Below are positions 35,141 through 46,603 of a DNA stretch of 64,000 nucleotides, one piece after another. A model generated the notes under the pieces. It saw only the letters and a list, made by a program, of their open reading frames with translations, searched no databases and had not been told where the DNA came from. Both the position numbers and the translations under genes were made by a program. Position 1 is the first letter of the stretch. The number at the start of each line of letters is the position of its first letter. Origin of the DNA: Larus michahellis (lineage: Eukaryota > Chordata > Aves > Charadriiformes > Laridae); the NCBI RefSeq assembly GCF_964199755.1, contig NC_133898.1, positions 128,834,224 through 128,898,223 of the forward strand, given 5' to 3'.

Positions 35141-38100
35141 TGCAAACATCCCTTTCTGCCAGCTCTGCTGCAGGGGCGGCTGAGAACGGTGTAATGAGTT
35201 TTCAAACCGTCTTGGAGAAGAAGCAGAGAGCTCGACCGCCCCGGCCCCTCCAGTAAGATCAGCTTTGGGTATTGCCACCAGCGTGCCTGATTCGGGCTCT
35301 TGCATTCATCCCCCAGATGGGACCCCCTCTCCGGGACGCTGGCTGCTCCCTCCTGTCCTGCCCCGAGCCCCGAGCAGCGATGGGATCGACTGAAACACCC
35401 CGCGAGCCTTTTCCCTGCTTCCATTATTGCAGAGAGAGTCACGTTCGGGGTTGGCGGAGGCAAAGCCCACACCAAGAGCTCCCAGCGGCGCATACGGTGG
35501 TGTCCAGGGACTGGTTTCTCCGGGAAAAGGGGTTTCTCCATGAATCCCAGCCCCGAGCAGCCGGCCGGGCTGGGATGCACAGAGACTCCCATGAGCCGAG
35601 CCTGTCCCCGCTTGCTCAACCTGGAGCCACGTGAGGAGAGGTGAGAGCGTGTCCCCGTGCTCTCTGCACGTCAGGAACAGCTACAGGCCCCAACCGGGAG
35701 CCGGGGCCCCCCGCGGGCGTTGGGAGCCGCAGCCAAGGCGAGGTGCGGCTCCCTGGGAGCCAGGGCTCGCCGGCCGGATCCGGGCACACGCCCAGCGCCG
35801 GGAGCAGCCGGCTCCCACTTCCCAGGACACCGGCAGCTGAGATGAAATTCGGGAGCGGAGCCATCCGTCCCTTCCCCGGCGGGATGGGAAATGCAACGCT
35901 GCGGGTTGCCTCCCGCCCCTCATCGCATTTTTGGGATGCAGGGCATCGCTGCAGGGACCAGCGGGAAAATAAGTGGCTGGCAGAGGTGGGAAGGAGCCTT
36001 TTTTTGCTTGGAAAGCAGATGTTCCTGCAGAGGATTTATGGTCATGGTGGTTTATGGATGTTGCGGGGGTCTCCACCCCGAGCAGGGCTCATTCTGTGTC
36101 AGCCCTGGGCACGTTTCTCCTCCCTCCCCATCCCAAACCCGCAAGCCCAAGGCTGTCTCTGTGCATGCCGAGGAGCCTTGTGGTTTGAGGGTTGCTTTCT
36201 CCAGGCTGGGACGGGCTGGGAACCAGCAGGAAGATCAAGTCAGGGCTGCAGGAAGGGATAAAATGACCTCACACCATGTTCGGGCTCCCACTCAGGAGTG
36301 TCAGGTTGGGCCAGGGCAAGGTTCTCTCCTTGCCAGGAGGTGACCGGGGTGTGAGTCCTCTGCCCCCGGTGTCCGGTGGCCATGGCCAGCCCTTGGCCCC
36401 CGTGGCTGTGTGGGTCACGGTGCTGGGCGTCGGGAGCAGGGATGAGGTCACCCTCCCGGATAGTGCTGGGATTCGGGCTGGCCAGGAGCTGCGGTGTGTG
36501 TCATGCCCTGTCCCTCCCGGGATGGGCAATTTCCTTTGCTTCCCTTGAGCAGGTGGTGACTCCTCTCCATCCTCACTCCACCAGCCACGTCTCCTTGTCC
36601 CAGTGCCACCGAGCAAGGGTAGACCCCGATGACAAGCAGGCAGGTGGCTGCTCTGTGCCTCAGTTTCCCTGTTTGTAAAATAGAGATAATACTTCCTTCT
36701 CCCTCGCCCTTTTTCTGTCCAGCGCTGGGCCATGAACTGTCTCTTACCAAGGGTTTGAGCAGGACCAAGTGCTTGTGCTGCCCTTAGCACAAAGGGTCTC
36801 TACCCCATGCGAGGGCTCTGGATGCTGCTACTAAATTATCTGGGAGATGAGTATTTCCCCTGCATCGCTCTCAAAGCAGACGGGGAGGGAAGTAGAGGCT
36901 GAGAAGGGGGTGAGGAGACTCAACTGAGGTCACCCTGCAAATCAGTGGCAGAGCCTAGGGGACACCCTCGACACCGCCAACTCCCCAAAAAACCCTTTTG
37001 CCCCCATCAACCCCTTTCTGCTGACGAGTAAACACCTTCTCCTTCCACCTCTTTTTGCCTCCATCCCACCCCGACTCCGAACCCCACCGCACCGCTCCAC
37101 GCGGGGAGGACAGGATCAGGCCCTCCCTCCCGTCTCTCCAGAGGAGGGAATGAGACAAGCTGCTGAGTGGTTTCCTGCCCGGCACTGCCAATGGGAGCTG
37201 CTGGGGTGCCGGGAGCAGGGGAGGATGTATCCGGAGCTGAGTGTTTCCTGGCAGATAAGGCCAGCCCCTCCTGCCGGATGTTATGAGTCCAGGTCCTACC
37301 TCCACGTTTCAAGCGAAGGGGCCGAGGAAAGGCTTGGATGTTTATGTCAAGGAAAAATAACTTCTCCCTCTGTGTACAGTCCTCCGGCTCCCCCAGGGCT
37401 ACGTGTGGGAGGGTAAATGCTGGGAATGTGAAAACAGGGGCGAGGGGATGGAGGTGGGTGGTGGGGGAGAAGGGTTTGGCTGCCAGGGCAGGAGGGCTGT
37501 GAGTGGGCTGGGGTCTCTCCCTCTCTGCTGGGGCTGGGGTGGGAGGGTGCCAAGGCAAAGGCAGGGGGAGTTGAGGAGAAGAGCCCGGGGCTGGATAGTG
37601 CAGGCTCAACCCCATGGGCTTAGGCTCAGCGTCAATTCAGAGTCATCTTGGTGACAACCCACTCGGCTGAATCGGGTACGTCACCTCTGGTGCCCACCGG
37701 GAGGAGATGCGGCCCCCAGGAAGGACTTGCTCAGAAGAACCCCTTCAAGGCAGGAGCCAAGGCCACCCACACCAGCCTCCGTGGCTGAAGGTCCAGCGTT
37801 ATCTCCTGCCCACCTCTGTTACCCAAGGAGCCAGAGATGTTGAAAGAGGGAGGATGGTGGAAGAGTTGGGTCCAACCGCCCAGCAGTGCCCAGCTGGCTA
37901 TGGAGGAGGGAGAGGTTGCACAGTGGGTATGGAGAGAATGAGGCAAATAGGGATCTTCTCCATCTTTTTGCAATAAATACAAGTGAAATCCAGTGCTGGC
38001 CAGACTCTCCTCTTTTGAATACAGCTTGTGTGCTCCTGCCACCCTTCTGGCACCATCCACAGGGCTCAAGCTGAAACCTCTGCACTGCCTGAAGGCTGGT

Positions 38101-39345
38101 ACATGTTCAGGGTCATCTCTGGACAATGGAAAGGACATGGAGAGACCTGCACTAGGCTCATACCAGTCAAGAAACTAGGCCAGGGAAGATCCTTTGCCCT
38201 CAACCGCTACCATCCAGACTGAAATTATCACAATCCCCAGCACAGTGGTGCCCAGGCCAACAAGTCCTTCCCCAACCCTGGGATGGGGGTAACAAGGGCA
38301 TCCATAGGGAAGGTTTGGATGTGGCCGCCTGGTTTGGAAGTGTCCAAACCAACCCGAGGGCCTCAGGGTCAAACAGCTGAGTCTGGGCACTACCAAAGAG
38401 TCTAGAGACGTTTTTTTTTGCTAGCATTGACCAACTTCTGACTGAGAGTTTTGTCTTTGGCATTAATAGAGAGAAGTTTGAAAACAAAGAAAATCTGGCA
38501 ATCTCCTGTCCAGGGTGGTTAACAGGAGCTGAGCTGCCTCCCCACCCCTGTTTACTCCCATTTCAATGCACGAGGGACTGCTGGGGGTCCTGTTTCCCAC
38601 CCAGAGGGGCAGAGACAGCACTGGAGGCCCCCCTGAACCCCTTCCCTTCCTCCTTGGAGCTCGGGGAGCCCATGAGGGTCCCTGCCAGCAGCCGAAGGGC
38701 ATCCGAGGAGCATTGCTGCGTGCAGGGAGAGTTTGGGGTTAAGAAGGCTCATGCTGGAGACCTGACCCGTGCCCTCCTTCCACCTCTCTTCGCTCAGCAC
38801 CCCGAATGTCCCCCCCCTTCCCTGGCCAGCCAGGACGCACCCCGCCTCGGCAAGCCCAAGATGTTGTTCTTTCCCTTTGATTTCCAGGAGCTCCTGCTCA
38901 GCCCCCAGAGCTTCACTGCGAACAAAACATCAGAAGCCCGGGCTGGCCGTGCAGGAAGGAAACCTGCTCACATGGGGGCTGAGTCACGATCCCGCTGCTC
39001 CCTCCCGGCATTCCAGGGAGCGGGGCGGCATCGGGTACCAAGGGACAGCAGGTCCCACTGTCCCCCTGACCAGCTAAGGCACCAAAATTCCTTCTTCACA
39101 ACCACCACCCCTATCTTCTTGTTTTGAGAAACAAAACGCTGCTTTTGGGGTCTTATTTTTCTGCGGCTTGAGTGGGAAAGGCTGGGTTTGCTTCCCCGTC
39201 AAATGAAGAGTCTCCACGCTACCCTTTTGGGCCTCCGCCAAAATCCAGGGAGGATGCTGAAAACCTTAGTTTAAAACAGGCTTCTCGGCAGCCTTGGCCT
39301 GGGGCCAGCTGTTTGATTCTCTGCGGTCAGGGCCAGGCTTCTTGT

Positions 39346-39376
39346 CTTGAGCATCATCTTGAGCATCATCTTGAGC
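39346..39376 (+). repeat. 12-bp tandem repeat (cttgagcatcat)
   Basis: Two and a half copies of 'cttgagcatcat' immediately before the CR1 at 39,385, possibly slippage at or near the insertion junction. Confidence 0.8.
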
Positions 39377-39384
39377 CTGGGGCA

Positions 39385-40083
39385 GTGTGGCTGGAGAGCT
39401 GCCTGGCAGAAAAGGACCTGGGGGTTCTAATCGACAAGCGGCTGAACATGAGTCAGCAGTGTGCCCAGGTGGCCAAGAGGGCCAATGGCATCCTGGCTTG
39501 TATTAGAAATAGTGTGACCAGCAGAAGGAGGGGGGTGATTGTCCCCCTGTACTCAGCACTGGTGAGGCCACACCTTAAGTATTGTGTCCAGTTCTGGGCA
39601 CCTCAATATGAGAGAGATATCGAGGTGCTGGAGCGAGGGCAGAGGAGGGCAACGAAGCTGGTGAAGGGTCTGGAGAATAAATCTGATGAGGAGCCATTGA
39701 AGGAGCTGGGACTGTTGAGTTTGAGGAAGAGGAGGCTGAGGGGAGACCTCATCACTCTCTACAACTACTTGAAAGGCCATTGTAGAGAGGTTGGTGCTGG
39801 TCTCTTCTCTAGCGACAGAACAAGAGGGAATGGTTTCAAGCTGCAGCAGGGTAGGTTTAGGCTGGACATTAGGACAAAATTCTTCCCAGAAAGAGTGGTG
39901 AGACACTGGAATGGGCTGCCCAGGGAGGTGGTGGAGTCACCATCCCTGGATGTGTTTAAGACTCGTTTAGATGAGGTGTTAAGGGATATGGTGTAGGGGA
40001 GATCTTCGTAGAGTGGGGTTAATGGTTGGACTCAATGATCCCAAGGGTCTTTTCCAACCTAAATGATTCTATGATTCTATGAT
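39385..40083 (+). mobile_element. CR1 LINE with open reverse-transcriptase C-terminal frame
   Basis: A plus-strand CR1 of about 700 bp ending 'gattctatgattctatgatc'. Unlike most other copies here, its frame stays open from the truncated 5' edge to the natural stop (TAG at about 39,994-39,996). It carries [78 protein letters not shown] and the final [11 protein letters not shown] block. The catalytic FADD part is missing through 5' truncation, so it cannot act alone. The terminus ('caatgatcccaagggtcttt') places it in a different CR1 subfamily from the copies at 6,302 or 2,638, and the intact frame suggests a relatively young insertion. Confidence 0.94.
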
Positions 40084-43000
40084 CACACGGTACCACCAAG
40101 GTTGTCCCCACTCAGCCCTCTCCACAGCAGCAGAGACCTGAGGTCTAATTTGTCTCTGAACCGAGGTGCACCATGAGCTCTGGTCTGGAGGGGATGGTAT
40201 TCCCAATTCTACGCCTCTCATTTACAGGTGATATGAGATAGATATGTATATATACACATACACATAGGAGATATGACAGATTGACATATATATATGCACA
40301 CAGAGACCACACCTGGCCAGACCGAAGGCTGATGCAGCCCATGATTTTGTTTCCAACTGGGTAAGCAAAGCACATGTGAAGATGAATATAAGAACGGGAC
40401 AAGCGGAGCGATCCACCCCAGCCCCTCTCCATCTTCAGACCATCTGCAGCTCAGGGCTCTGCGAACTCTCTGTCTTGACCTCAGTGGGACTTTTCTTCCG
40501 TACATTTGCTTGGCTGGGTGTTGAAAATTTCATCTCCTTTCACGTCCCCACTCCATGTGGAGATCCACCTCCCTCTGCTGCTTTGATCCTGCCACCAGGT
40601 TTGTTTCATGCCCTAGTTCTGCATTTGCATTATTCCTTATGTACCCTCTCTCGGCCACGAGTGATTTTTGTAACCATATATCATATCCCACACCTTTAGC
40701 CACCTCTTTTTCAGTCTGGAGACCTCCAGTCCTCCTCTCTGGGTATCATTCTACCTCAGGAGCGCTGAGACTTGATTTGCTCATTATTCAGTTCAGGAAT
40801 ATTTGTCAGGCACTGGGGGCAGGTGCTGCAGACGGGCACTTGTGTGTTGTTGAGTTTCAACAGCTTAAGCTATCCAGAGGCTGGGCGGGGAGACACCAAG
40901 GGATGTCGGGTGGGTGTGGGAATGGTGGCATGCACTGCGAGCAGCGAGTGGGAGGCGGGGGATGGGACTCGGCCTGGGTGAGATGGGAGACAAGGCATTG
41001 AGGTGCTGGGGACAGGACTAGATGGTGAAAGAGGCTGGAGAAAGCAGCCAAGGAAGGAGGAGGTGGGTGTGAACAACCATGGCCTGGCAAGGAAGGGTAG
41101 GAAGGAGCACAGCATGACTGGAAGGATGAATGTTGGATGAAGAACCAGAAGATGTTGGAGAAAAGGACCAGACTAGTGGAAGGATCCTTCTGGAGCGGAG
41201 ACTGGAATGGAAAAGGGAAAGGAGTGGCAACAGGATCTGCTGGACCAGGTGAGGATGACAGACCTTACAGTAGGGCCAAGGAATGTTCATAGAAGGGATC
41301 GATGGCCCAAGGCAGAGAAGAAATGATCAGGCTGCCCGTGAGTGACCAAGACAGAGTACAGAGGCCAGATTTGAAGAAAGTCACGTCCACTGGTCTCCTT
41401 TTCCACAGCTGTCAGCACAGACTTCTGAAAGCCTCAGCCGAGTGCAAGTCCCATGTGTCCTCTTCAGAGCTGGCCTGGGAGAGGGGACAGCCACCTGCTG
41501 TGCCCCAGTGGCATGGCGGTTCCAGAGGTCCTGATGGCTCACGTGGATGCTTCTATGCAGGAAAATAAACGGGTCAGCTCTGAGCCCAGCTGGTCCATCC
41601 TTCCCACTAAACTCTCTCAGCCTCCAAAAAGAGCACCCAAACAGCCGACTGTGAATGGACCCTGGCCTTTCCTCACCCTGAACCTCACCTGGGCCCTGGA
41701 TGCATCAGTGCCACTTGACCATGGCCAAAATCACACCAGGGAAGCAGGCTACAAAGAGCTGGAGGGACACTGTGGAAGCGTGTGTGCTCCTGTTCCTGGT
41801 CCTATTCATTCGTGAGTGCAGATGAGGACTGGGGCCCTTGGGTAATGCTGGAGTGTGGGATTTGGGTGTATTTGTCTGTTGGGCACTTTACAACCTTAGA
41901 AAACATTCCTGCTTCCCTCCCCCGCGCATAGGAGGATGGAAGAAGCGTTGCAGTTGCAGAGTCAAGTGCTCCAGGATTAGGAAACGCCGGGCTGGAGCGT
42001 GTTTGTGCAACCTCCCCGCTCCTTCCAGGTGCCAGGCATTGCGGGAGACCTGGACTTGCAGGAGATCCCGTGATGTGGTCATGCAGGGAAAGGCACTCGT
42101 TGCATGATCACATTGCAGGATTACATGTGAACCTTTTTTTCCCCCCTCCTTGGACCACTGCCTTCTTCAGCTCACAGGCAGATTTGGATGCATCCACTCA
42201 ACATTTAACATTTAACTGAGCGTGCCAGGTCCCTCCCTAGTGATTGCACAGATTTGGGCAAGTCTGATCAGTGATTTAAGGTGGGATTTACTTCCCAGAC
42301 ATGCCCAGCTGTCTCCACGGTGAGATCCTAGGGTAGCAGAGCTCTCAACTTGAACACCGCAGCAGAGGCATCATTTAAATGGCTGACACTAGAACACAGC
42401 CCCTTGAGGGGGGACGTGCTGTGTTCGTTCTCTTCTCAACTGCTGCCCAGCTCTGGCTCTTACTTTCTGCTTTCTCAATATGCCCTGCTGCAAAAGCAGA
42501 GGATTTGGGTAGGGATGCCTTCCTGATGTTTGTGTTTCACAAACTCAGCTATTTCCTTGGACGCCAGCGAAGCAGGGTGTTGGAGAGATGGAGGAGTTGC
42601 CCATCAGCTTGGGATGCTGGATGCCCAATCTCTACTCAGCAACTCATCTCTCAGCTGCAGCAAGGGCAGTCTACACCATAGCTGGAGTCCATTTGCACCT
42701 TAGCGCCTGGCCACAAGCTAAGAATCTGGAAAATAAAAGACTCGCTGACAGTGACTCCAGCAGATTAGTGCCATAGCAGCCCTGATGGACAGTCTGAACA
42801 GCAGAGGGAAAAACATAACTGGTTCTTCAGGGCAGACTGCGTCCATCTCAACACTGAGGCAGAACATCCATGCCTGTTCATCATCCCTGCATCATTCACT
42901 TCATATCTTCTTGTGTCCTGAGCCAACATGGCAGGGTTCCTATATGTCTTCCTTCCTTGCACATAGCTGGTCCACCAAGATGTCTTCCTTCCTTGCACAT

Positions 43001-44036
43001 AGCTGGTCCACCAAGTAGAGCAATCCTACTTTGGACACTGAAAGGATGAGAGGTGATAAAAAGCTGCATCATAAAGCACTGTCACTAGGAGGAGAAATGA
43101 GGGTTGGGCAGGCGCTTTTGGTTCTGCATTCATCCAGTGCCCTGCATAGCAAGACCCTGGTGTATGACAGAGTCCCACACATCCTTAACTGACCAGGGAG
43201 TGGAGAAGTTGTATCGTCTGCTGAAAAGAGCGGCAGGAATGAATGGGTCTTGCTGAAAAAACAGTGGAGAACAGAAAACGCTTTGTCGCTTCCAGCCGCA
43301 CCGTGTCAGTGCACCGACAATTTGGTTTTGTAAGATCGAGTGGATGGTTTTATAGAAATGCCAAGAAATATGGCTATTGGCTTGGTGGCCTCCAGGTTTC
43401 CAAGACCACGTGATCACTTGGCATGTGCAGATAAAACTTCCTGGTTTGTCCCCATCTCAGTTAGATTTCAAGAGCTCACGCTGTGCTTCGTGTTAAGCAT
43501 TTGCATTCCTGTGACGTTCCCAGCACTGCTCCTGTTCATTTACATGGATCAAAAAGACTAGAGGAGGTAAAGGACCTTTCCATGGCACTGTAGAGAGCTG
43601 GTCTATAGTAATGTTCACGGACGGACCTGATGACACATGAAAGCTTGACACATGACTAACTCCACATCCCTGTGGTGGCTGAGAGCCAGGAGGAGACAGA
43701 GCTCACCCACTTCCGACTTCCAATGGCCAGGATTTTCAGTGCAACACCGGAGCCTGACTAAAGTATGCTCAGAGCTTCCTGATGGAGCAACGATTAGCAA
43801 GTCCTTTGCGAACCCTTAACACTTGGACCTCCAAACAAACACAGTTGCCCTCCCAGGAGCCACACTTAGTGGGAGTTGTTGCCGTTCCCATCTTGCTGAT
43901 GAATGATACAAGTGAGTCCCAGAGCTGAAAACGTCTGTCCCCTCCCCACGCCTCTGAGCAATATGCTGCCTGGTCCCCCTCCTGCGTGTGTTGATTGTAA
44001 CGCTGACATGGTTGAGCGCAGAGCAGGACTGTATTC
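40084..44036. other. Non-coding downstream of C8orf74, nothing firm
   Basis: AT-to-mixed sequence containing a short TA/CA-rich low-complexity stretch (40,230-40,300) and a perfect 36-bp duplication (42,944-43,015). No credible exon was recognised. Part of it may be C8orf74 3'UTR (minus strand), but no clear poly(A) signal was pinned down. Confidence 0.4.
42944..43015 (+). repeat. Perfect 36-bp tandem duplication
   Basis: 'atgtcttccttccttgcaca' plus 'tagctggtccaccaag' occurs twice back to back at 42,944-42,979 and 42,980-43,015 with no mismatch, implying a recent duplication or an assembly artefact. The period of 36 keeps the frame. Confidence 0.95.
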
Positions 44037-44204
44037 CTAAACTGGGATCTCTAGGGCTGCCTTGAAACGGATGGTTTCAAAGGTTAGTGTCATCTTCTGG
44101 ATTCTTAGCTCCAGGTTCTCAAAGGTAGTCTGAATCTCAACCTGGGAGATCTCATGGATGGTTTCTATCTTGCAGCTGATCACTGTTTTCAAGAATCTTC
44201 CGAT
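44037..44204 (-). CDS. C8orf74: C8orf74 orthologue, last coding exon
   Basis: C8orf74 is an uncharacterised vertebrate protein, largely testis-associated in mammals, with predicted helical/coiled regions. On the minus strand the acceptor 'gtttgctcctttagag' leads into 55 codons and a TAG at 44,037-44,039. The peptide IGRFLKTVISCKIETIHEIS followed by QVEIQTTFENLELRIQKMTL aligns without gaps to the human C-terminal region as I recall it (LESLICQAVHTQMELLQELL, then CQIRGTFAILDLKLQKKTLN). The bird protein then ends sooner (FKAALEIPV). Two AGs are adjacent at the acceptor (TTTAG|AG|ATC); the second keeps phase with the preceding exon. The pattern of hydrophobic and charged residues suggests an amphipathic helix. 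Orientation opposite to SOX7 matches human synteny. Confidence 0.75.
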   Translation of the reverse strand: MGRFLKTVISCKIETIHEISQVEIQTTFENLELRIQKMTLTFETIRFKAALEIPV

Positions 44205-44334
44205 CTCTAAAGGAGCAAACAGAAATGCAAGGTGGGGTTTCTCCTTTTAGAGTTCCTTCTTGTTGACAAATGGAAACAGGTTCAAGCAGAGGGTTATTTT
44301 TTCTGGTAATCCTCTTGAAGCATATGCATTGGAA

Positions 44335-44687
44335 GAGGCTAAGATCTGGGTTTGCTCAGATTGGAGAAGACAAGGCTCAGGAAATACCTTATAGTTTCTT
44401 TCAGCTACCTAATGGGAGGCTATAGAGAAGAGAGTCTTTTATGAGAGTTGTGCAGATAAAGGAAAAAATGTAATGGACACAAGTTGCAGCAAATGAAATT
44501 CTGGAAGTGGTTAAGCCTGAGGACAAGGTCCCACAGCAGCCATGGGATCTCTGTCCCTGGAGACAATGAAAGCTCAACTCATCGAGGTCCTGAGGAACCT
44601 ACTCTAATTTGCCCTGTTTTGAAGTGGGGCAGGTTGGACTGGAAATCTCCAGAGGTTCCTTCCAACTTGAATTATCCTGTGATTCTC
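44335..44687 (+). mobile_element. Old CR1 LINE 3' fragment
   Basis: Plus-strand, diverged CR1 tail. Blocks include 'gcctgaggacaaggtcccac'-like degenerate sequence, 'gctacctaatgggaggctat', 'aatggacacaagttgcagca' and 'ctccagaggttccttccaac', ending in 'cctgtgattct'. It is related to the subfamily at 56,040 rather than the younger copies. Located inside the C8orf74 intron, antisense to that gene. Confidence 0.8.
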
Positions 44688-44900
44688 TTTTGTAAACTTT
44701 GCAACTCTCTTCTCTCCCAGCATGTGAGACTCACCTTCCTGGATGCCTAGAGAGGGGGAGTCCCTTTCAAAAAGAGATTCTTTCTGTAAGGGGTCATGTG
44801 TAATAACGTACATTGGTGAGTCTGCAGTGTCCCAGACCCTTTGGGACCCTGTAAGCCAAGGGTCATTGGGAGTCACAGATCCAGCCTGGTGCGACAGGTT

Positions 44901-44942
44901 ATCACAGAGTCTTTGAGGCTGGAAGGGATGTCTGGTGATCCC
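44901..44942 (-). repeat. Short CR1-like 3' end
   Basis: 'atcacagagtctttgaggct' followed by 'ggaagggatgtctggtgatc' resembles a reverse CR1 terminus. Very short, tentative. Confidence 0.5.
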
Positions 44943-45647
44943 ATATGGGATAGGAGAGAATCTGTGACTGATCTTTCCCAAGATGGAGGCCTAGATTTGA
45001 GGCAGAAGGAGGTGGGACCCACTTGCACTTATAAAGCAGCCTTTCCCTGGTGGCTGAAGAGGGCTTGAATAGGCCCTTCACTTGAAACAGAAGCCACATC
45101 TCCACTAACAACCAAATAGTGTCTTTCTCTGGCTAGTGTACAGCTGGGCACCAAGGTCCCATAGAGGACCCACAGAGGTCCCTGCTCACCACCCATCTCT
45201 CCCAGGATCCCTGATGCCAAAGGTCACTCCAATTCAGCCTCCTGCCTACTCAAGGGAAAAAAGAGAAGGAAACCCACAATCCAGACCACCACCATTCCTG
45301 CCCACCCTTCTCCAACCTCCTGAAATGTCCCAAAAGCAACTCAGATGGAGTTTCTTCAATGTACGGGACTCACAGGTAAAAGACCTACTCTAATTAAATG
45401 ACCCGTTAGAGCTTCCTGGTTGTTCTTCCCTGCTGCTTTCCTGAGTTCAAAAGGTGATTTAGGATGACATGCTCTGCTCTACATGAACTTGCCAGCAATT
45501 GCCAGCAGCATGACGAGACGCCCCTTCATTGTACATTAATTCCACTAGGCGTACGGCCCAACAATCAAAGTACCTCATTAAATTTTAATTAAATTTCCCA
45601 AGTGATTTGCTCCCGGGCTGAGAACCTGTAATGCAAGCCGAAGCAGG

Positions 45648-45676
45648 TCTGTATGTGTATGTGTGTGTGTGTGCGT
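45648..45676 (+). repeat. TG dinucleotide microsatellite
   Basis: 'tatgtgtatgtgtgtgtgtg' type repeat. Potentially polymorphic. Confidence 0.85.
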
Positions 45677-46217
45677 CTGGGGTTTTTGGGCTTCTTTTTT
45701 TTTTATTATTTGCACATGTGATTTTTTTTTTGCTAAGCATTATCAACACTTCATAGCTGGGGTATGAAATGAAACCAGAGGCTGCAATCCAGTCCAGACT
45801 GCATGAAGAAAAGCCAAATCTTACAGACTTTCTGCACCCACCACTCCTGCTGTTCTCCTGGACGAACAGCAGCATTTTTGCTCTACAATCCCCTTGTAGG
45901 ACACAGGCAGGAGGTGCAGTGATCAGGATTTAGAAGTTGCCCTCTAGTTTCATTCCCACTATGGAAGCTTGGCAAAAAAACCCATAGGGACAAAGGAATT
46001 CCAAACTCAACAGCTTTGGATGGCAAACAAAACCAGATCTGTGTACATCAAAGACAAGTCCCATGTCTCATCCTCACCCTTAGTTGCACAGGTGAAAAAT
46101 GAAGAGGTAGAAAGGTCAGAGAGTGAATTGGTGGCAGAGGGCTGGAGCTACCTCCAACCCCTTTAGTCTGCTCCAAGTGTTCCACCAATGGCATCTCTTA
46201 GTAGAAGGGGGTTTTAC

Positions 46218-46603
46218 TGCTCTATCCAGATTCTTTTCTGGGTCTTCCAGTGTTTTGTATACCTTCTCCAGGATGGTGTCCTTCTCCACCTTCGTTATCT
46301 TTTGCAGAAGCAGCACATAGGTGCTTTTTTGAGTCTTGGTGTCCAACGGGGCAGCAATGTGATAATGGTGTTTTTCAACCTCTTCGTCTGTGCCATCCTC
46401 CAATGGGAGGTAACACAGACCTCCAGGCTGGCATAGCTTTGCCACCACAGCTCTCTTGCGGCACAGCAAGAACAGGTAGTGGTGGAAATGTTTGAAACTG
46501 AGAAAGTGATCGCACAAGATGCTCATCTTGAGCAGCCATAGCTTCAGCTCACAGGCTGAGACTTTGTCCCAGAAGACCTGGAGGGTTTGGGAGATGGTTA
46601 GAC
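46218..46603 (-). CDS. C8orf74: C8orf74 orthologue, internal exon
   Basis: A minus-strand exon of 386 nt. Its acceptor 'taatctctttctag' ends at 46,604 and the proposed donor is GCA|GTAAAA at 46,217. From the first residues (LTISQTLQVFWDKVSACELK) through LLKMSILCDHF it aligns residue for residue to human C8orf74 (CSITEAVTILGNKLRDYQKQ ... LLALCDYF). Later the pairs LPLEDGTDEE/LPLAEGMDRD and YVLLLQKITKVEKDTILEKV / DVLLLKEALRLERENTLQKA are clear. The donor is inferred from homology and phase: it joins in phase 0 to the exon at 44,204. Alternative in-frame donors exist at AAG|GTATAC and GAG|GTAGCT. An alternative upstream acceptor at 46,627 (CTCAG|C) would add eight residues. The human alignment is from memory and no database was consulted. 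Confidence 0.78.

Larger units (their letters stand above)
33661..39345. other. Non-coding between SOX7 and C8orf74, nothing firm
   Basis: GC-rich to mixed sequence with many overlapping open frames on both strands and no recognisable protein. It contains a poly-T at 33,786-33,803, a degraded CR1-like end near 34,368-34,412, and a 25-bp triplet repeat at 35,066-35,140. Frames up to 262 codons (34,468-35,256) show no domain and are best explained by low stop density. Confidence 0.45.
44688..46217. other. C8orf74 intron between its last two exons
   Basis: Non-coding. It contains a small reverse CR1 end (44,901-44,942) and a TG microsatellite (45,652-45,675). An open plus-strand segment at 45,136-45,393 has no recognised similarity. 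Confidence 0.5.
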
